Source: Verrucomicrobiaceae bacterium
GTDB taxonomy: Bacteria > Verrucomicrobiota > Verrucomicrobiia > Verrucomicrobiales > Verrucomicrobiaceae
Direction: 5' to 3'
NCBI GenBank assembly: GCA_016713035.1
Contig: JADJPW010000002.1
Coordinates: 868,001-932,000 of the forward strand
DNA: 64,000 bases
Position 1 is the stretch's first letter. Each line of letters opens with the position of its first letter. Shown piece after piece: positions 25,864 through 34,382 of this stretch. The position numbers and the translations under genes were made by a program. Below the pieces are notes generated by a model. The model saw only the letters and a list, made by a program, of their open reading frames with translations, had not been told where the DNA came from and searched no databases.

Positions 25864-27831
25864 ATGCCCTGCATGCCTGCTCCAGCCCACGCTCCCACCG
25901 TCGTCATTGAGAATTTTTCACCCTGCATCGAGGGTGGTCGCCATCCGGTCAAACGGGTCATTGGCGAGCCCCTGGAAGTCGCCTGTGATCTTTTCAAAGA
26001 CGGGCACGATGTGATGCGTGCCGTACTGCGCTGGCGGCTCGCAGGCACACGGCGCTGGTTCGAGACGGACATGCGTTTTGTCGATAATGATCGCTGGACC
26101 GCCACCTGCGCCCTAGAGAAAGCCGGGCGCTGGGAATACCAAGTCGAGGCCTGGGGAGACTCCTTTCGCTCTTGGAAAAAGACCTTCGCCGTCCGCGTCG
26201 GTGCACATGACCCAGATGTCCCCATCGAAGCACGCGAGGGCGCACGCCTGCTCCAAGAGGCTGCGCAGCGTGCCCGTGCCGCAGGTGCCGCCGCCGCCGC
26301 TGGCCACATCGAAGAATGCGCCGAGCTACTCACCACCGTCGCCCCACAGGACATCCTCGAAGTCCTCCAATCCGATGAAATGCAGGCACTGATGGATCAG
26401 TTCGCCGACCGTGACCTCTCCACCACCTCCGCGACGTTGCAGGTCATCGTCGAGCGTGAGCGGGCACGCTTCTCCGCATGGTATGAGTTCTTCCCACGCG
26501 GTGCAGAGGGGAGGAGTGATAAACACAGCACCTTCCGTGATTGTCTAGGCCGTCTGGATCACGCTGCGCATCTCGGCTTTGATGTGATTTATTTCCCACC
26601 GATCCACCCCATCGGCATCACCGCCCGCAAAGGGAAAAACAACACCCTCACCGCCCATCCAGACGATGTCGGCAGCCCCTGGGCCATCGGTGGACCGGCC
26701 GGCGGTCACCGAGCGATCGAGCCCGCTCTGGGCACGGAGGAAGATTTCGTCTGGCTCATCGCCGAGGCGAAAAAACGCAATCTGGAGATCGCGCTCGACT
26801 TCGCGATCAATTGCTCCCCAGACCATCCCTACGTCAAAGAGCACCCCCAGTGGTTTTATCAGCGTCCAGACGGCAGCATCCGCTACGCCGAAAATCCGCC
26901 CAAGAAGTATCAAGACATCTACCCCATCAATTTCCACTGCGCAGACTGGAAAGCACTGTGGAAAGAACTCATCAGCGTGGTGCAGTACTGGGTCGATTTG
27001 GGAGTGAAGATCTTCCGCGTCGATAACCCACACACAAAGCCCGTCGCCTTCTGGGAGGAGCTGATCAGCACCATCCAGCGGAAGGACCCAGATGTACTCT
27101 TCCTCGCAGAGGCCTTCACCAAGCCCAGAATGATGCAGGTGCTGGGCAAAATCGGCTTCACCCAGAGCTACACCTACTTCACCTGGCGTGAGAGCCGCCG
27201 TGAGCTGGAAGATTACGCCCGTGAACTCATGCACGGCGAAATGAAATGGTACTACCGGGCCAATTTTTGGCCCAACACGCCCGACATCCTACCTGGGCAT
27301 CTCCAAAATGCCGCACCACAGATGTTCCGTATCCGCGCCGCACTCGCTGCGACCATGTCCAGCACCTGGGGCATCTACGGCGGTTACGAACTGTGCGAAA
27401 ACGAGCCCTATCCCGGCAAAGAAGAATACAATCACAGTGAAAAGTACCAGCTCGTCCAGCGGGACTACCATCAGCCCGGTAACATCAACGGCTTCATCCG
27501 TAAGCTAAACCTCATCCGCCGCGAAAACCCCGCTCTGCACCTCTACGACAACATCCGCTTCCATCACGCGGATCACGGCGACATCATCTCCTACAGCAAA
27601 GCCACGCCGGACTTCAGCAATCGCATCCTCTGCTGCATCAGTCTCAATGCGCATCACTCCGCCGCCAGCCTCGTGCATCTGGATCTCGCAGCTCTGGGGC
27701 TCGATGGCTCACGCTCCTACAAAGTCATCGACCTCCTGCATGGCGGCACCTACGACTGGCGCGGCGCAGATAATTACGTGGAGCTGAAGCCCGATGGCGT
27801 ATCCATGCACATCTTCCGCGTCGAGCAGTGA
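25864..27831 (+). CDS. glgE: Alpha-1,4-glucan:maltose-1-phosphate maltosyltransferase
   Basis: A 655-residue GH13 enzyme (subfamily 3) that extends alpha-glucan with maltose from maltose 1-phosphate. The start at 25864 is preferred; a further ATG lies three codons on, and the frame is open upstream inside sufU. After an N-terminal beta domain and helix insert, the catalytic barrel shows YFPPIHPIG, ALDFAINCSPDHP, the nucleophile Asp (near 386) in FRVDNPHTKP and the acid/base Glu (near 415) in FLAEAFT. GlgE normally works with TreS and Pep2, which are not in the window. It lies 61 bases after sufU. Confidence 0.94.
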   Translation: MPCMPAPAHAPTVVIENFSPCIEGGRHPVKRVIGEPLEVACDLFKDGHDVMRAVLRWRLAGTRRWFETDMRFVDNDRWTATCALEKAGRWEYQVEAWGDSFRSWKKTFAVRVGAHDPDVPIEAREGARLLQEAAQRARAAGAAAAAGHIEECAELLTTVAPQDILEVLQSDEMQALMDQFADRDLSTTSATLQVIVERERARFSAWYEFFPRGAEGRSDKHSTFRDCLGRLDHAAHLGFDVIYFPPIHPIGITARKGKNNTLTAHPDDVGSPWAIGGPAGGHRAIEPALGTEEDFVWLIAEAKKRNLEIALDFAINCSPDHPYVKEHPQWFYQRPDGSIRYAENPPKKYQDIYPINFHCADWKALWKELISVVQYWVDLGVKIFRVDNPHTKPVAFWEELISTIQRKDPDVLFLAEAFTKPRMMQVLGKIGFTQSYTYFTWRESRRELEDYARELMHGEMKWYYRANFWPNTPDILPGHLQNAAPQMFRIRAALAATMSSTWGIYGGYELCENEPYPGKEEYNHSEKYQLVQRDYHQPGNINGFIRKLNLIRRENPALHLYDNIRFHHADHGDIISYSKATPDFSNRILCCISLNAHHSAASLVHLDLAALGLDGSRSYKVIDLLHGGTYDWRGADNYVELKPDGVSMHIFRVEQ

Positions 27832-27849
27832 CCTTCATTTCCCGATGAT

Positions 27850-28824
27850 ATGCCCAGCGTGAGTTGCCCGCTTCCTACACTGGCCGAAATCGAGTCCGCA
27901 TTGGCCCTGATCCGGCCACAGATACCGGAGACACCCACCCAGCGCTGGCCCATGCTCGAGAGCGGATGGGATGGCGAGCTGTGGCTCAAACATGAAAACC
28001 AAACACCTGCCGGTGCATTTAAAATTCGCGGTGGTTTGATCTACATACATGAGCTTCGCCTTGCGGAGCCCAGCGTCCGTGGCGTCATCGCCGCCTCCAC
28101 CGGGAATCATGGCCGCTCCATCGCCACGGCAGCAAAGCAGCACGGGCTGCGTGCCGTGATCGTCGTCCCACAGGGCAACAATCCTGCTAAAAACCAAGCC
28201 ATGCGTGACCTCGGAGCCGAGCTCATCGAGCACGGGCGTGAGTTTCAGGAGTCGCTGGAGTTCTCGCGTTTACTTGCGCAGCAGGAGGGGCTGCATGCGG
28301 TGCCCTCCTTTCATCCCTGGCTCGTGCGTGGCGTAGCCACGTATGGTCTGGAGCTCTTTCGCCGTGTCCCCGCAGAGCTAGACGTGGTTTTTGTCCCCAT
28401 CGGACTGGGATCAGGTTTCTGTGGCCTCGCGGCCGCACGGGCGGCACTAGGGCTGCGCACACGCATCATTGGCGTGGTTTCCGCACATGCACCGGCGTAT
28501 GCGCTATCCTTTCAGCGCCGGGCCTTCACCGAGCAGGCCAGCACCACCCGCATCGCCGAAGGCGTCGCCTGCCGCACCCCGAATGAGGCCGCCCTCCAGC
28601 ACATCCTACACCATGCGCATGATGTAGTGACCGTGACCGATGATGAAGCACTCGAAGCCATGCGAGAGATACAGCTCGGCACCCAGCAGATCGCAGAAGG
28701 AGCCGGCGCACTCGCTTTTGCCGCGCTGAAAAAGCAGCGCTCGCTCTGGAGTGGTGCCCGCGTGGCCTGCATCCTCAGTGGCGGAAATGCGAGCGCAGAA
28801 GTTCTCCGAATGATGACCGCATAA
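27850..28824 (+). CDS. Threonine/serine dehydratase-like PLP enzyme
   Basis: A 324-residue fold-type II PLP enzyme. The PLP lysine is Lys58 in GAFKIRGG, the substrate loop is ASTGNHGRS and the phosphate loop is GLGSGFCG (the usual G-G-G-G-L/S pattern slightly altered). It lacks the C-terminal ACT regulatory domain, so it resembles catabolic threonine dehydratase, serine dehydratase or serine racemase rather than IlvA. It starts 18 bases after glgE and may be co-transcribed. Confidence 0.85.
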   Translation: MPSVSCPLPTLAEIESALALIRPQIPETPTQRWPMLESGWDGELWLKHENQTPAGAFKIRGGLIYIHELRLAEPSVRGVIAASTGNHGRSIATAAKQHGLRAVIVVPQGNNPAKNQAMRDLGAELIEHGREFQESLEFSRLLAQQEGLHAVPSFHPWLVRGVATYGLELFRRVPAELDVVFVPIGLGSGFCGLAAARAALGLRTRIIGVVSAHAPAYALSFQRRAFTEQASTTRIAEGVACRTPNEAALQHILHHAHDVVTVTDDEALEAMREIQLGTQQIAEGAGALAFAALKKQRSLWSGARVACILSGGNASAEVLRMMTA

Positions 28825-28858
28825 CTCAAAGCCTGAAAAGGACCTCAGGCCTCTGAGT
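28824..28858. terminator. Hairpin between convergent genes
   Basis: ACTCA...CCTGA at 28824-28836 pairs with TCAGGCCTCTGAGT (28845-28858) with one mismatch or bulge. It lies at the end of the dehydratase gene and before the convergent response regulator. No T-run is evident, so the assignment is weak. Confidence 0.3.
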
Positions 28859-28914
28859 GCCCAGCAAATGCTCCGGCCAGGTGTAGCACACGGAACCAAA
28901 TCCGAGCCAGAGGG

Positions 28915-29529
28915 CTACACCTGCACCAGCCCCCGCCGGATCGCCTCTGCCGTGGCTTGGGCGCGGTCATTGACCTTCAGCTTCATCAGGATGCGGCTGA
29001 CGTGCTGCTTCACGGTGTCTTCGCCGATGCCGAGCGTGGCGGCGATTTCTTTGTTGGCGTTGCCCCGGGTGACGAGGGTGAGGATCTCGCGCTCGCGGGG
29101 GGTGATCTCGGGCTCGGACAGGCGGTCTTGCAGGCGCTTTTCGATTTCGGCGGGCAGGGAGCGCTCGCCGCGGGCGACGCTGCGGATGGCGGCCAGCAGG
29201 GCATCGCGGGAAGAGGATTTTTGCAGGTAGCCGAGCGCTCCGGCTTTCAGCGCGGCGTGGATCTCGTCATCGCGGGCGAAGGTGGAGAAAATGAGCACGC
29301 GGGCACCGGGATGCTCCCGCAGCAGCGCGGCGGTGGCGTCGATGCCGCTGATGCCGGGCAGTTGGAGGTCCATGAGCACGACCTCGGGCTTCTTTTGCGC
29401 AAAAAGCCGGGCTGCGTCCTCCCCGCGATCCGATTCCCCGACGACCTGGAGGTCATCCTCAAGCTCCAGCGAGGCCACCAGGCCGCTGCGGACGACAAAG
29501 TGATCGTCGATGAGGAGGAGTGAGATCAT
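28915..29529 (-). CDS. NarL/LuxR-family response regulator
   Basis: The 204-residue product starts at ATG 29529 (MISLLLIDDH, a typical receiver start; the frame is open upstream). The receiver has the Asp pair in LLIDDH, phospho-acceptor Asp54 in VLMDLQLPG and Lys in LQKSSS. The C-terminal GerE/LuxR helix-turn-helix is ITPREREILTLVTRG...VKQHVSRILMKL. It should be activated by a HisKA_3 kinase; the probable partner lies 1.6 kb upstream on the same strand (31147-33270). Confidence 0.92.
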   Translation of the reverse strand: MISLLLIDDHFVVRSGLVASLELEDDLQVVGESDRGEDAARLFAQKKPEVVLMDLQLPGISGIDATAALLREHPGARVLIFSTFARDDEIHAALKAGALGYLQKSSSRDALLAAIRSVARGERSLPAEIEKRLQDRLSEPEITPREREILTLVTRGNANKEIAATLGIGEDTVKQHVSRILMKLKVNDRAQATAEAIRRGLVQV

Positions 29530-29694
29530 GGGGCGAGGGGGGGAGACGAGTTTAGAATCAATGCCGCTGCGAAGAGGGGTTTGCCACAGATTCAGGGAAG
29601 CCACAGATTTTTTGACTCAACAACTCCATCTGCGGTTTTCCTGAATCGGCAGAATTTTGGGTTTGGCAGCACTGCGTCCTAATGGGGGATCTTT

Positions 29695-29772
29695 AACCGC
29701 TAATAAGACGCTGATTTGACGCTAATCCCAATCCTCTGATATCAGCGTCTGATTAGCGTCAAATTAGCGGTT
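29695..29772. repeat. Composite inverted repeat of GCTAAT/GACGCT units
   Basis: The left part (29695-29726) and right part (29741-29772) are built from the same short words, AACCGCTAAT, GACGCTGAT and TTGACGCTAAT, in opposite orientation and partly shuffled order. Outer ends AACCGCTAAT and ATTAGCGGTT are exact complements. It resembles a degenerate interspersed repeat. Confidence 0.65.
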
Positions 29773-29855
29773 TTCTGGTCTGCTAATCACCGAAAAATTC
29801 ACCTTATGCCATGACGCAAAGCCAAGCGCTTGTCTCCCGGCTAACGTATCGGGGT

Positions 29856-29894
29856 AAGACAAAATCATGGAGGGTAAAATCATGATTTTGTCTT
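29856..29894. repeat. Perfect 14-bp inverted repeat hairpin
   Basis: AAGACAAAATCATG (29856-29869) and CATGATTTTGTCTT (29881-29894) are exact complements around an 11-base loop. No T-run follows. It is probably a small mobile hairpin element; no adjacent gene needs a terminator here. Confidence 0.8.
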
Positions 29895-30216
29895 CTCAGG
29901 GTTGGATTCGGAAGCGGCTCCCCGTTCCACCGTCCAGGGCCGAAGTTCGGTCATCCCTGCCAACGGGGAGATCATGGCAATAGCATGGGGGCAGCAGAAG
30001 GTTGAGATTCAAAGCCATTCCGTGGTCTTCATGCGGTGGCCCAAAAAAGGGCGGCATCGCACCCAACACGCCCGCCGCCTCAACGACCCGCCGCAGCCAA
30101 GGCTTGATCTCAGGCGGCTTTTCCGCTTCCATCGGCGCATGGATTCAAAAGTCTTACACTTGGAGAAATCTTCTCCGATTTCATAACTCAACCCGCGTTA
30201 GACACCTTTTACTCGT

Positions 30217-31056
30217 ATGCCAGAGTCCACAATCCTCGCCGCCAAGATCTCGGTTGTTGAGCGCTTTTTTTTGGCATCGAATTTTTCGATTCCTGCTGCC
30301 TATCGTGCCATCCTTGGCCACCCTGAGAGGTTGCCAGGAATTGGATCTGACATCTTCACCGACCCGTCGCGTATCATTGCGTTTAACCTAGACCTTCGTG
30401 CTAAGGGCTGGTCCATCTCGCCCGGTTGGCCAGATTCATTTTTGGCAATTGGTGAGGATCCCGGCGGAAATGTTCTGTACTTCGACACAACTATCGAAGG
30501 CGACGCTGTGTGGCTTGCCGATCACGAGGTATCCGCAACCGACTCTGATCCGTCACAGTGTATCGGAATGAAGAAACTGGCCGATTCATTTTCCGCATAC
30601 GCCGCACAGGCATGGCAACGCTACCTGAAGAATGAGGGCGAGCTGCCAACCGATGCGCAGGATCGTAGTGACGAGTTCAAGATTCTGCGTGACCATCCGC
30701 ATCCGATGCTGTTGGAGAACTACTTTGAGGAGTCAGCCGCTCGCTACGAAGTCTATGAGTCATGGAAGCGCCGCAGTGGCGACTACAATCTCTTCTTTTC
30801 GCTCATCAACATCAAAGCCGAAGCTGCTTACAAATTGTTGGTGGGTGCCGCCACAATTGCAGCCAGACAACAGACCTATGGACGCTTTCGTGCTGCGGTT
30901 GTCCTACTGCATCGCTTGCTGGCCAATTCAAAGCAGATCGCAATTCCACAGGACGGTGCCCTAGCGGCTGCAGATATCTTGAAACGCGCGGAAATCTTCA
31001 ACCTCGACGGCTTCGAGCCATGGGAAGCCATCAAGCAAGCGCTCAAGCGCACCTAA
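30217..31056 (+). CDS. SUKH / SMI1-KNR4-like protein
   Basis: A 279-residue cytoplasmic protein. Residues about 15-115 follow the SUKH pattern: FSIPAAYRAILGHPE, then a strand region, GWPDSFLAIGEDPGGN and VLYFDTT, ending with WLADHEVSA. The rest is helical and not recognised. SUKH proteins are often immunity proteins of polymorphic toxins or contact-dependent systems; others are housekeeping. No toxin gene is adjacent, so function is open. It is the only gene on the plus strand between the split response-regulator and kinase genes and follows a repeat-rich stretch. Confidence 0.65.
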   Translation: MPESTILAAKISVVERFFLASNFSIPAAYRAILGHPERLPGIGSDIFTDPSRIIAFNLDLRAKGWSISPGWPDSFLAIGEDPGGNVLYFDTTIEGDAVWLADHEVSATDSDPSQCIGMKKLADSFSAYAAQAWQRYLKNEGELPTDAQDRSDEFKILRDHPHPMLLENYFEESAARYEVYESWKRRSGDYNLFFSLINIKAEAAYKLLVGAATIAARQQTYGRFRAAVVLLHRLLANSKQIAIPQDGALAAADILKRAEIFNLDGFEPWEAIKQALKRT

Positions 31057-31146
31057 AATGAAAGCGCTAATGCCATCGACTCGTGTTTTTTGTAGACGTT
31101 CAGAAGTCTTTCTCTTCCTCATCTGACCCGAGAAGTCCGGCCTTCC

Positions 31147-33270
31147 TCATTTCCCCAGCGGTAGCTCGACACACACCACCGTTCCCTTTCCCGGCTCGCT
31201 CTCCCACTTTACCTCCGCGCCGACTTTCCTGGCTCGTTCGCGGATGCCGATGCAGCCGAAGTGGCCGGGTTGGCCGTGGGTTTGGGCGGTGGGGTCGAAG
31301 CCGTGGCCGTTGTCGGAGACCCGGAGGGTGAGGAGACTCGGAGAGGGGGAGATTGGGAGGCGGGGAGAAGAGGAGAGGGGGAGATGCGGAGACTCGGAGA
31401 GGTGGACCTGGATTTGGGTGGGGTGGGCGTGTTTGAGGGCATTCGTGATGGCCTCTTGGGCGATCATGCGGAGGTGGTGGGTGACGTGCGGGGGGATGGG
31501 GCCGATGGGGTGGAGATCGAGCGTGATGGCGATGCCTTCGGGGGCGCGGGTGGCGAGGAGTTGGAGGGCCTCGGTCAAGGTGGTGGCGTGCCCGGTTTCG
31601 CGCAGGTCGGAGACGAGGTTGCGGGCTTCGCTCTGGATGCGGGAGACGAGGCTGCGGCTGGTTTCGAGCAGGGTGCGGGCTTTTTCCTCCAGGGGGCGGG
31701 TGGTGGCGGCATCGAGGCGGAGGGAGAGGCCGGTGAGCTCCTGCTCCAAGGTATCGTGAAACTCGCGGGCGATGCGCTGGCGCTCGTCGAGCGTGGCCTG
31801 GTGGGCGATTTTGCTTTCCAAACGGGTGATCTGTCGGCGCTGGAGGGTGATCCAGACGAGGGTGAGCAGGACAAGCCCGCCGAGCAGGGCGATGGCGAAA
31901 ACGAGTCGGCGGGCATTCCAAAAGGGCGTGGTGCTGAGCACTTGGATGTCCGCAACGGAGCGCAGGAGGAGGGAGGCGCGGTCGGGCTCGGAGCGGAAGC
32001 TTTTGTCGGTGGTGGCGGACTCGACGAGGCAGATGCCGGTGAGCTGGCAGAGGGAGCCGAGCTGGAGACTGGGCGCGGTGTTTTGCAGAAGGAAGGCGCG
32101 GATGGAGGTGCCGCCGGAGGTGAGGCGCAGCTCGTAGCCGTCGCGGGTGCGGAAGAAGTCGTTCAACACGGCCGACGCGGTGAGCTGGACGAGATCGGCA
32201 TCATGCGAGCCGTCCTGAAAATCACGCAATGTGACGGCGGCGGCGGTGGGCGGCTCGGCTGGCTGGCTGCTGAGCACCTGCGCATCGGCCAGCGAGGCGC
32301 TGAAGCCGGCCATGACGGGAAAGCCGGTGATCTCGGCCAAATCACCGGAGCGCAGCGATGGCGTGGTGGAGAGATGGATGGCGATGGCTGGTGAGAGTGG
32401 CGGCTTCGGCGGCTCGTCTTTTTTGACCTCACGCGGCGGTGGCGGCGGGGTGACATCTCGCAGGAAGACGCGGCCATCTTCAAACGCGGCCAAGACGGTG
32501 CCGCGAATGCGGGCGCGGTGATGCGGCTCATCCGCCGCGCCAAAGCGCAGCAGCGCAGCGACGGAGATGACGGGCAGCGAGTCCGGCGCGGCGGCGCTTT
32601 GCGTGAGGGCGACATCACTCCAGTCGGTGACACGCAAATAGGGAAAGACGAGCTGGCGGCGGTCATTGATGCCACCGGCGGCAAGGGCGGTGATGCGCAA
32701 GCGGGCATCGATGAGCGAAGGCGCGGCCTCCAGCGGCGCATCGACCCGCACCTCGATCACACGACTGCCCATGGCGAGGCGCAGCAGGGAGCGGTTTTCA
32801 TCCAGCGGCGTCAAGGTGCGCCCGAGGCCCTCGACGATGACTCTTTGATAATGAAAGCGCCCCGTGTCGAGGTCGTCATAACTGGCCGAAACGCCCGCCG
32901 GAGGCGATTCGTGGCCCAAAACGTCGATCTCCGTCACTTCGACGCCCGGCAGGTAGAGTCCAGCCATGGTGACGCCTTTCACCCGCACGCGGTCGCCGAC
33001 GCGGAGGTCATTGCGAGCCGGTTTGAAGTGCAGATGCGTGCCTGCGGTGTCGTCTTGCACGAAAACGGTCCCGCCGCTCTCCACGAAGCCGACGGTGGCG
33101 GTCAGCTCGACGGGGAGTTTTTCCAAACTGCGCTCGTAGGGCAGGGTGCGGATGTCGAGAGCGCGGGTGATGCTCTCTGCGGAAAATGCGGGATGAAGAA
33201 AACAGAACGCCATGAGCAGGCCTGCGCACTGCTGGAGGAAGGTGTTCTGGGTGGGGGGAAATGGGGGCAC
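31147..33270 (-). CDS. HisKA_3 sensor histidine kinase with OB-like sensor repeats
   Basis: A 707-residue membrane kinase. A signal sequence (cleavage near residue 31, FSAES) is followed by an extracytoplasmic region of three beta-rich repeats (about 50-115, 250-345, 355-445), each with a GDRVRVKG- or GDLAEITG-type strand, resembling OB-folds. A transmembrane helix lies near 455-475. The dimerisation domain is ERQRIAREFHDTLEQEL with phospho-His505. The ATPase domain has AQEAITNALKHA (N box) and DNGHGFDP (G1), interrupted by a roughly 25-residue Ser/Pro insert (near 624-648) that comes from a DNA repeat. Likely partner: the response regulator at 28915-29529. Confidence 0.85.
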   Translation of the reverse strand: MPPFPPTQNTFLQQCAGLLMAFCFLHPAFSAESITRALDIRTLPYERSLEKLPVELTATVGFVESGGTVFVQDDTAGTHLHFKPARNDLRVGDRVRVKGVTMAGLYLPGVEVTEIDVLGHESPPAGVSASYDDLDTGRFHYQRVIVEGLGRTLTPLDENRSLLRLAMGSRVIEVRVDAPLEAAPSLIDARLRITALAAGGINDRRQLVFPYLRVTDWSDVALTQSAAAPDSLPVISVAALLRFGAADEPHHRARIRGTVLAAFEDGRVFLRDVTPPPPPREVKKDEPPKPPLSPAIAIHLSTTPSLRSGDLAEITGFPVMAGFSASLADAQVLSSQPAEPPTAAAVTLRDFQDGSHDADLVQLTASAVLNDFFRTRDGYELRLTSGGTSIRAFLLQNTAPSLQLGSLCQLTGICLVESATTDKSFRSEPDRASLLLRSVADIQVLSTTPFWNARRLVFAIALLGGLVLLTLVWITLQRRQITRLESKIAHQATLDERQRIAREFHDTLEQELTGLSLRLDAATTRPLEEKARTLLETSRSLVSRIQSEARNLVSDLRETGHATTLTEALQLLATRAPEGIAITLDLHPIGPIPPHVTHHLRMIAQEAITNALKHAHPTQIQVHLSESPHLPLSSSPRLPISPSPSLLTLRVSDNGHGFDPTAQTHGQPGHFGCIGIRERARKVGAEVKWESEPGKGTVVCVELPLGK
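31332..31402. repeat. Purine-rich direct repeats inside the kinase gene
   Basis: GGAGACTCGGAGAGG occurs at 31332-31346 and again at 31388-31402, and GGAGAGGGGGAGAT at 31340-31353 and 31371-31384 (plus-strand reading). Together they encode the Ser/Pro/Leu insert in the kinase ATPase domain. Confidence 0.8.
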
Positions 33271-33404
33271 GATTCGCTGCGGAGGCTAACGCGAGGGCGG
33301 TGGAGAAGCTATGCGCACTTTTCGGTAGCCGCTCGGGCTGGGGGGAGAAGAAAAGCAGGCCTGCGCTCTTGCCGTGCCGCGCATTCACGGCCAGATGGCG
33401 CAGC

Positions 33405-34321
33405 ATGGCGGACGACGCCCCACTCGCACACGACGATCTCTTTGACGCAGCCTTCCTCGACCGGCTGCGGGTGCTGTCGTTGCGCCTGCGGAAAAGGCGG
33501 CAGCTCACGCGGCGCGGGGCGCAGTCCTCCCCGGCGACGGGCTTCACCCGTGAGTTCAAGGACTACCGCCACTACGCACCGCGTGAGGACTACCGGGCGA
33601 TTGATTGGCGGCTCTACGCACGGCTGGATAAGCTCTTTGTGCGGCTGTATGAGGAGACGCAGGAGCTGAATCTGCATCTGCTCGTCGATACCAGTGCGTC
33701 GATGGCACGGCCTTTCCCGGAGAAGCGGCGGCAGGCGCTGCGCTTCACCGTGGCGCTGGCGTATCTGGCACTCAGTGCGCAGCAGCGAGTGAGCCTCTAC
33801 AGCGTGGATGGCACCGTACGGCAGGAGCTGCCTCCTCTGAGAGGGCAGGGGAATATCGAAAAGGTCATCCAGGCCGTGCTGCGCCTGAAATTCGAGGGCG
33901 TGACGAACATGCGGCGGAGTTTTGAGGAGTTCCGGCCATCGAGGCAGCGATTTGGCGTGATCTTCATCATCAGTGATTTTTTGGCCATGAGATCGGCAGT
34001 GCCGCAGAGGCCGTCTCCCGCGTGGCGGCCTGGGCGGGGGAGAATCACTTCCTACAAATCGTCCATCCGCAGGAGCGGGCACCGGAGCTGAATGGTGAGT
34101 ATGAGCTCACCGAGGTGGAAACCGGCGAAAAACGCCGTTTTTGGCTCACCAAGCGCGATGCCGAGCGCTACACGCGGACCTTTGACGACTTCACCGAGCA
34201 TCTGGAGCGGGAGTGTGCCTCGCACCGCATCGACTACATGCAGGTGAGCACGGAGGAGGCCTTTGAGGAGCGCTTCCTCGCTCTGCTGATGCGTGGTTCT
34301 GCATTGGCAGGTGGCGTTTGA
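33405..34321 (+). pseudogene. DUF58 (MoxR-associated, vWA-like) gene with a frameshift
   Basis: The first frame (from ATG 33405) reads through DUF58 hallmarks: DYRHYAPREDYRAIDWRLYAR, then HLLVDTSASM (MIDAS-like) and GVIFIISDF. After a run of six T (33977-33982) it turns into unlikely sequence, while the other frame continues sensibly from GSAAEAVSRVAAWAGENHF to the TGA at 34319-34321. One extra T would restore a continuous protein of about 305 residues. This is either a real disabling mutation, a sequencing/assembly error, or slippage at the T-run. DUF58 proteins usually pair with MoxR ATPases, none of which is seen here. It is divergent from the kinase gene. Confidence 0.8.
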
Positions 34322-34382
34322 TGAGGAAAGCAGCAACTTCTGTGCCCTCCACGCGTTTGAGAACCGCCCGATCGACCTGCCG

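Larger units (their letters stand above)
29530..30216. other. 687-base gene-free, repeat-rich stretch
   Basis: No gene is supported on either strand. It contains two inverted-repeat elements listed separately (29695-29772 and 29856-29894) and a third weak pair near 29588-29647 (GATTCAGG against CCTGAATC). Short open frames around 29.9-30.2 kb have unlikely residue composition. The stretch separates a response regulator from its likely kinase. Confidence 0.5.

Noticed and set aside
26040..26070. GGTTCGA-like motif as a tRNA T-loop
   Set aside because: It lies inside glgE and no cloverleaf can be formed around it.
29896..30186. Two opposite short open frames in the repeat-rich stretch
   Set aside because: Unusual residue mix, no domain, overlapping each other.
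31261..32394. Long plus-strand open frame opposite the histidine kinase
   Set aside because: Gly/Glu-rich shadow of high-GC kinase coding sequence on the other strand.
32518..33669. Plus-strand open frame across the kinase/DUF58 gap
   Set aside because: It overlaps two well-supported genes and shows no domain.
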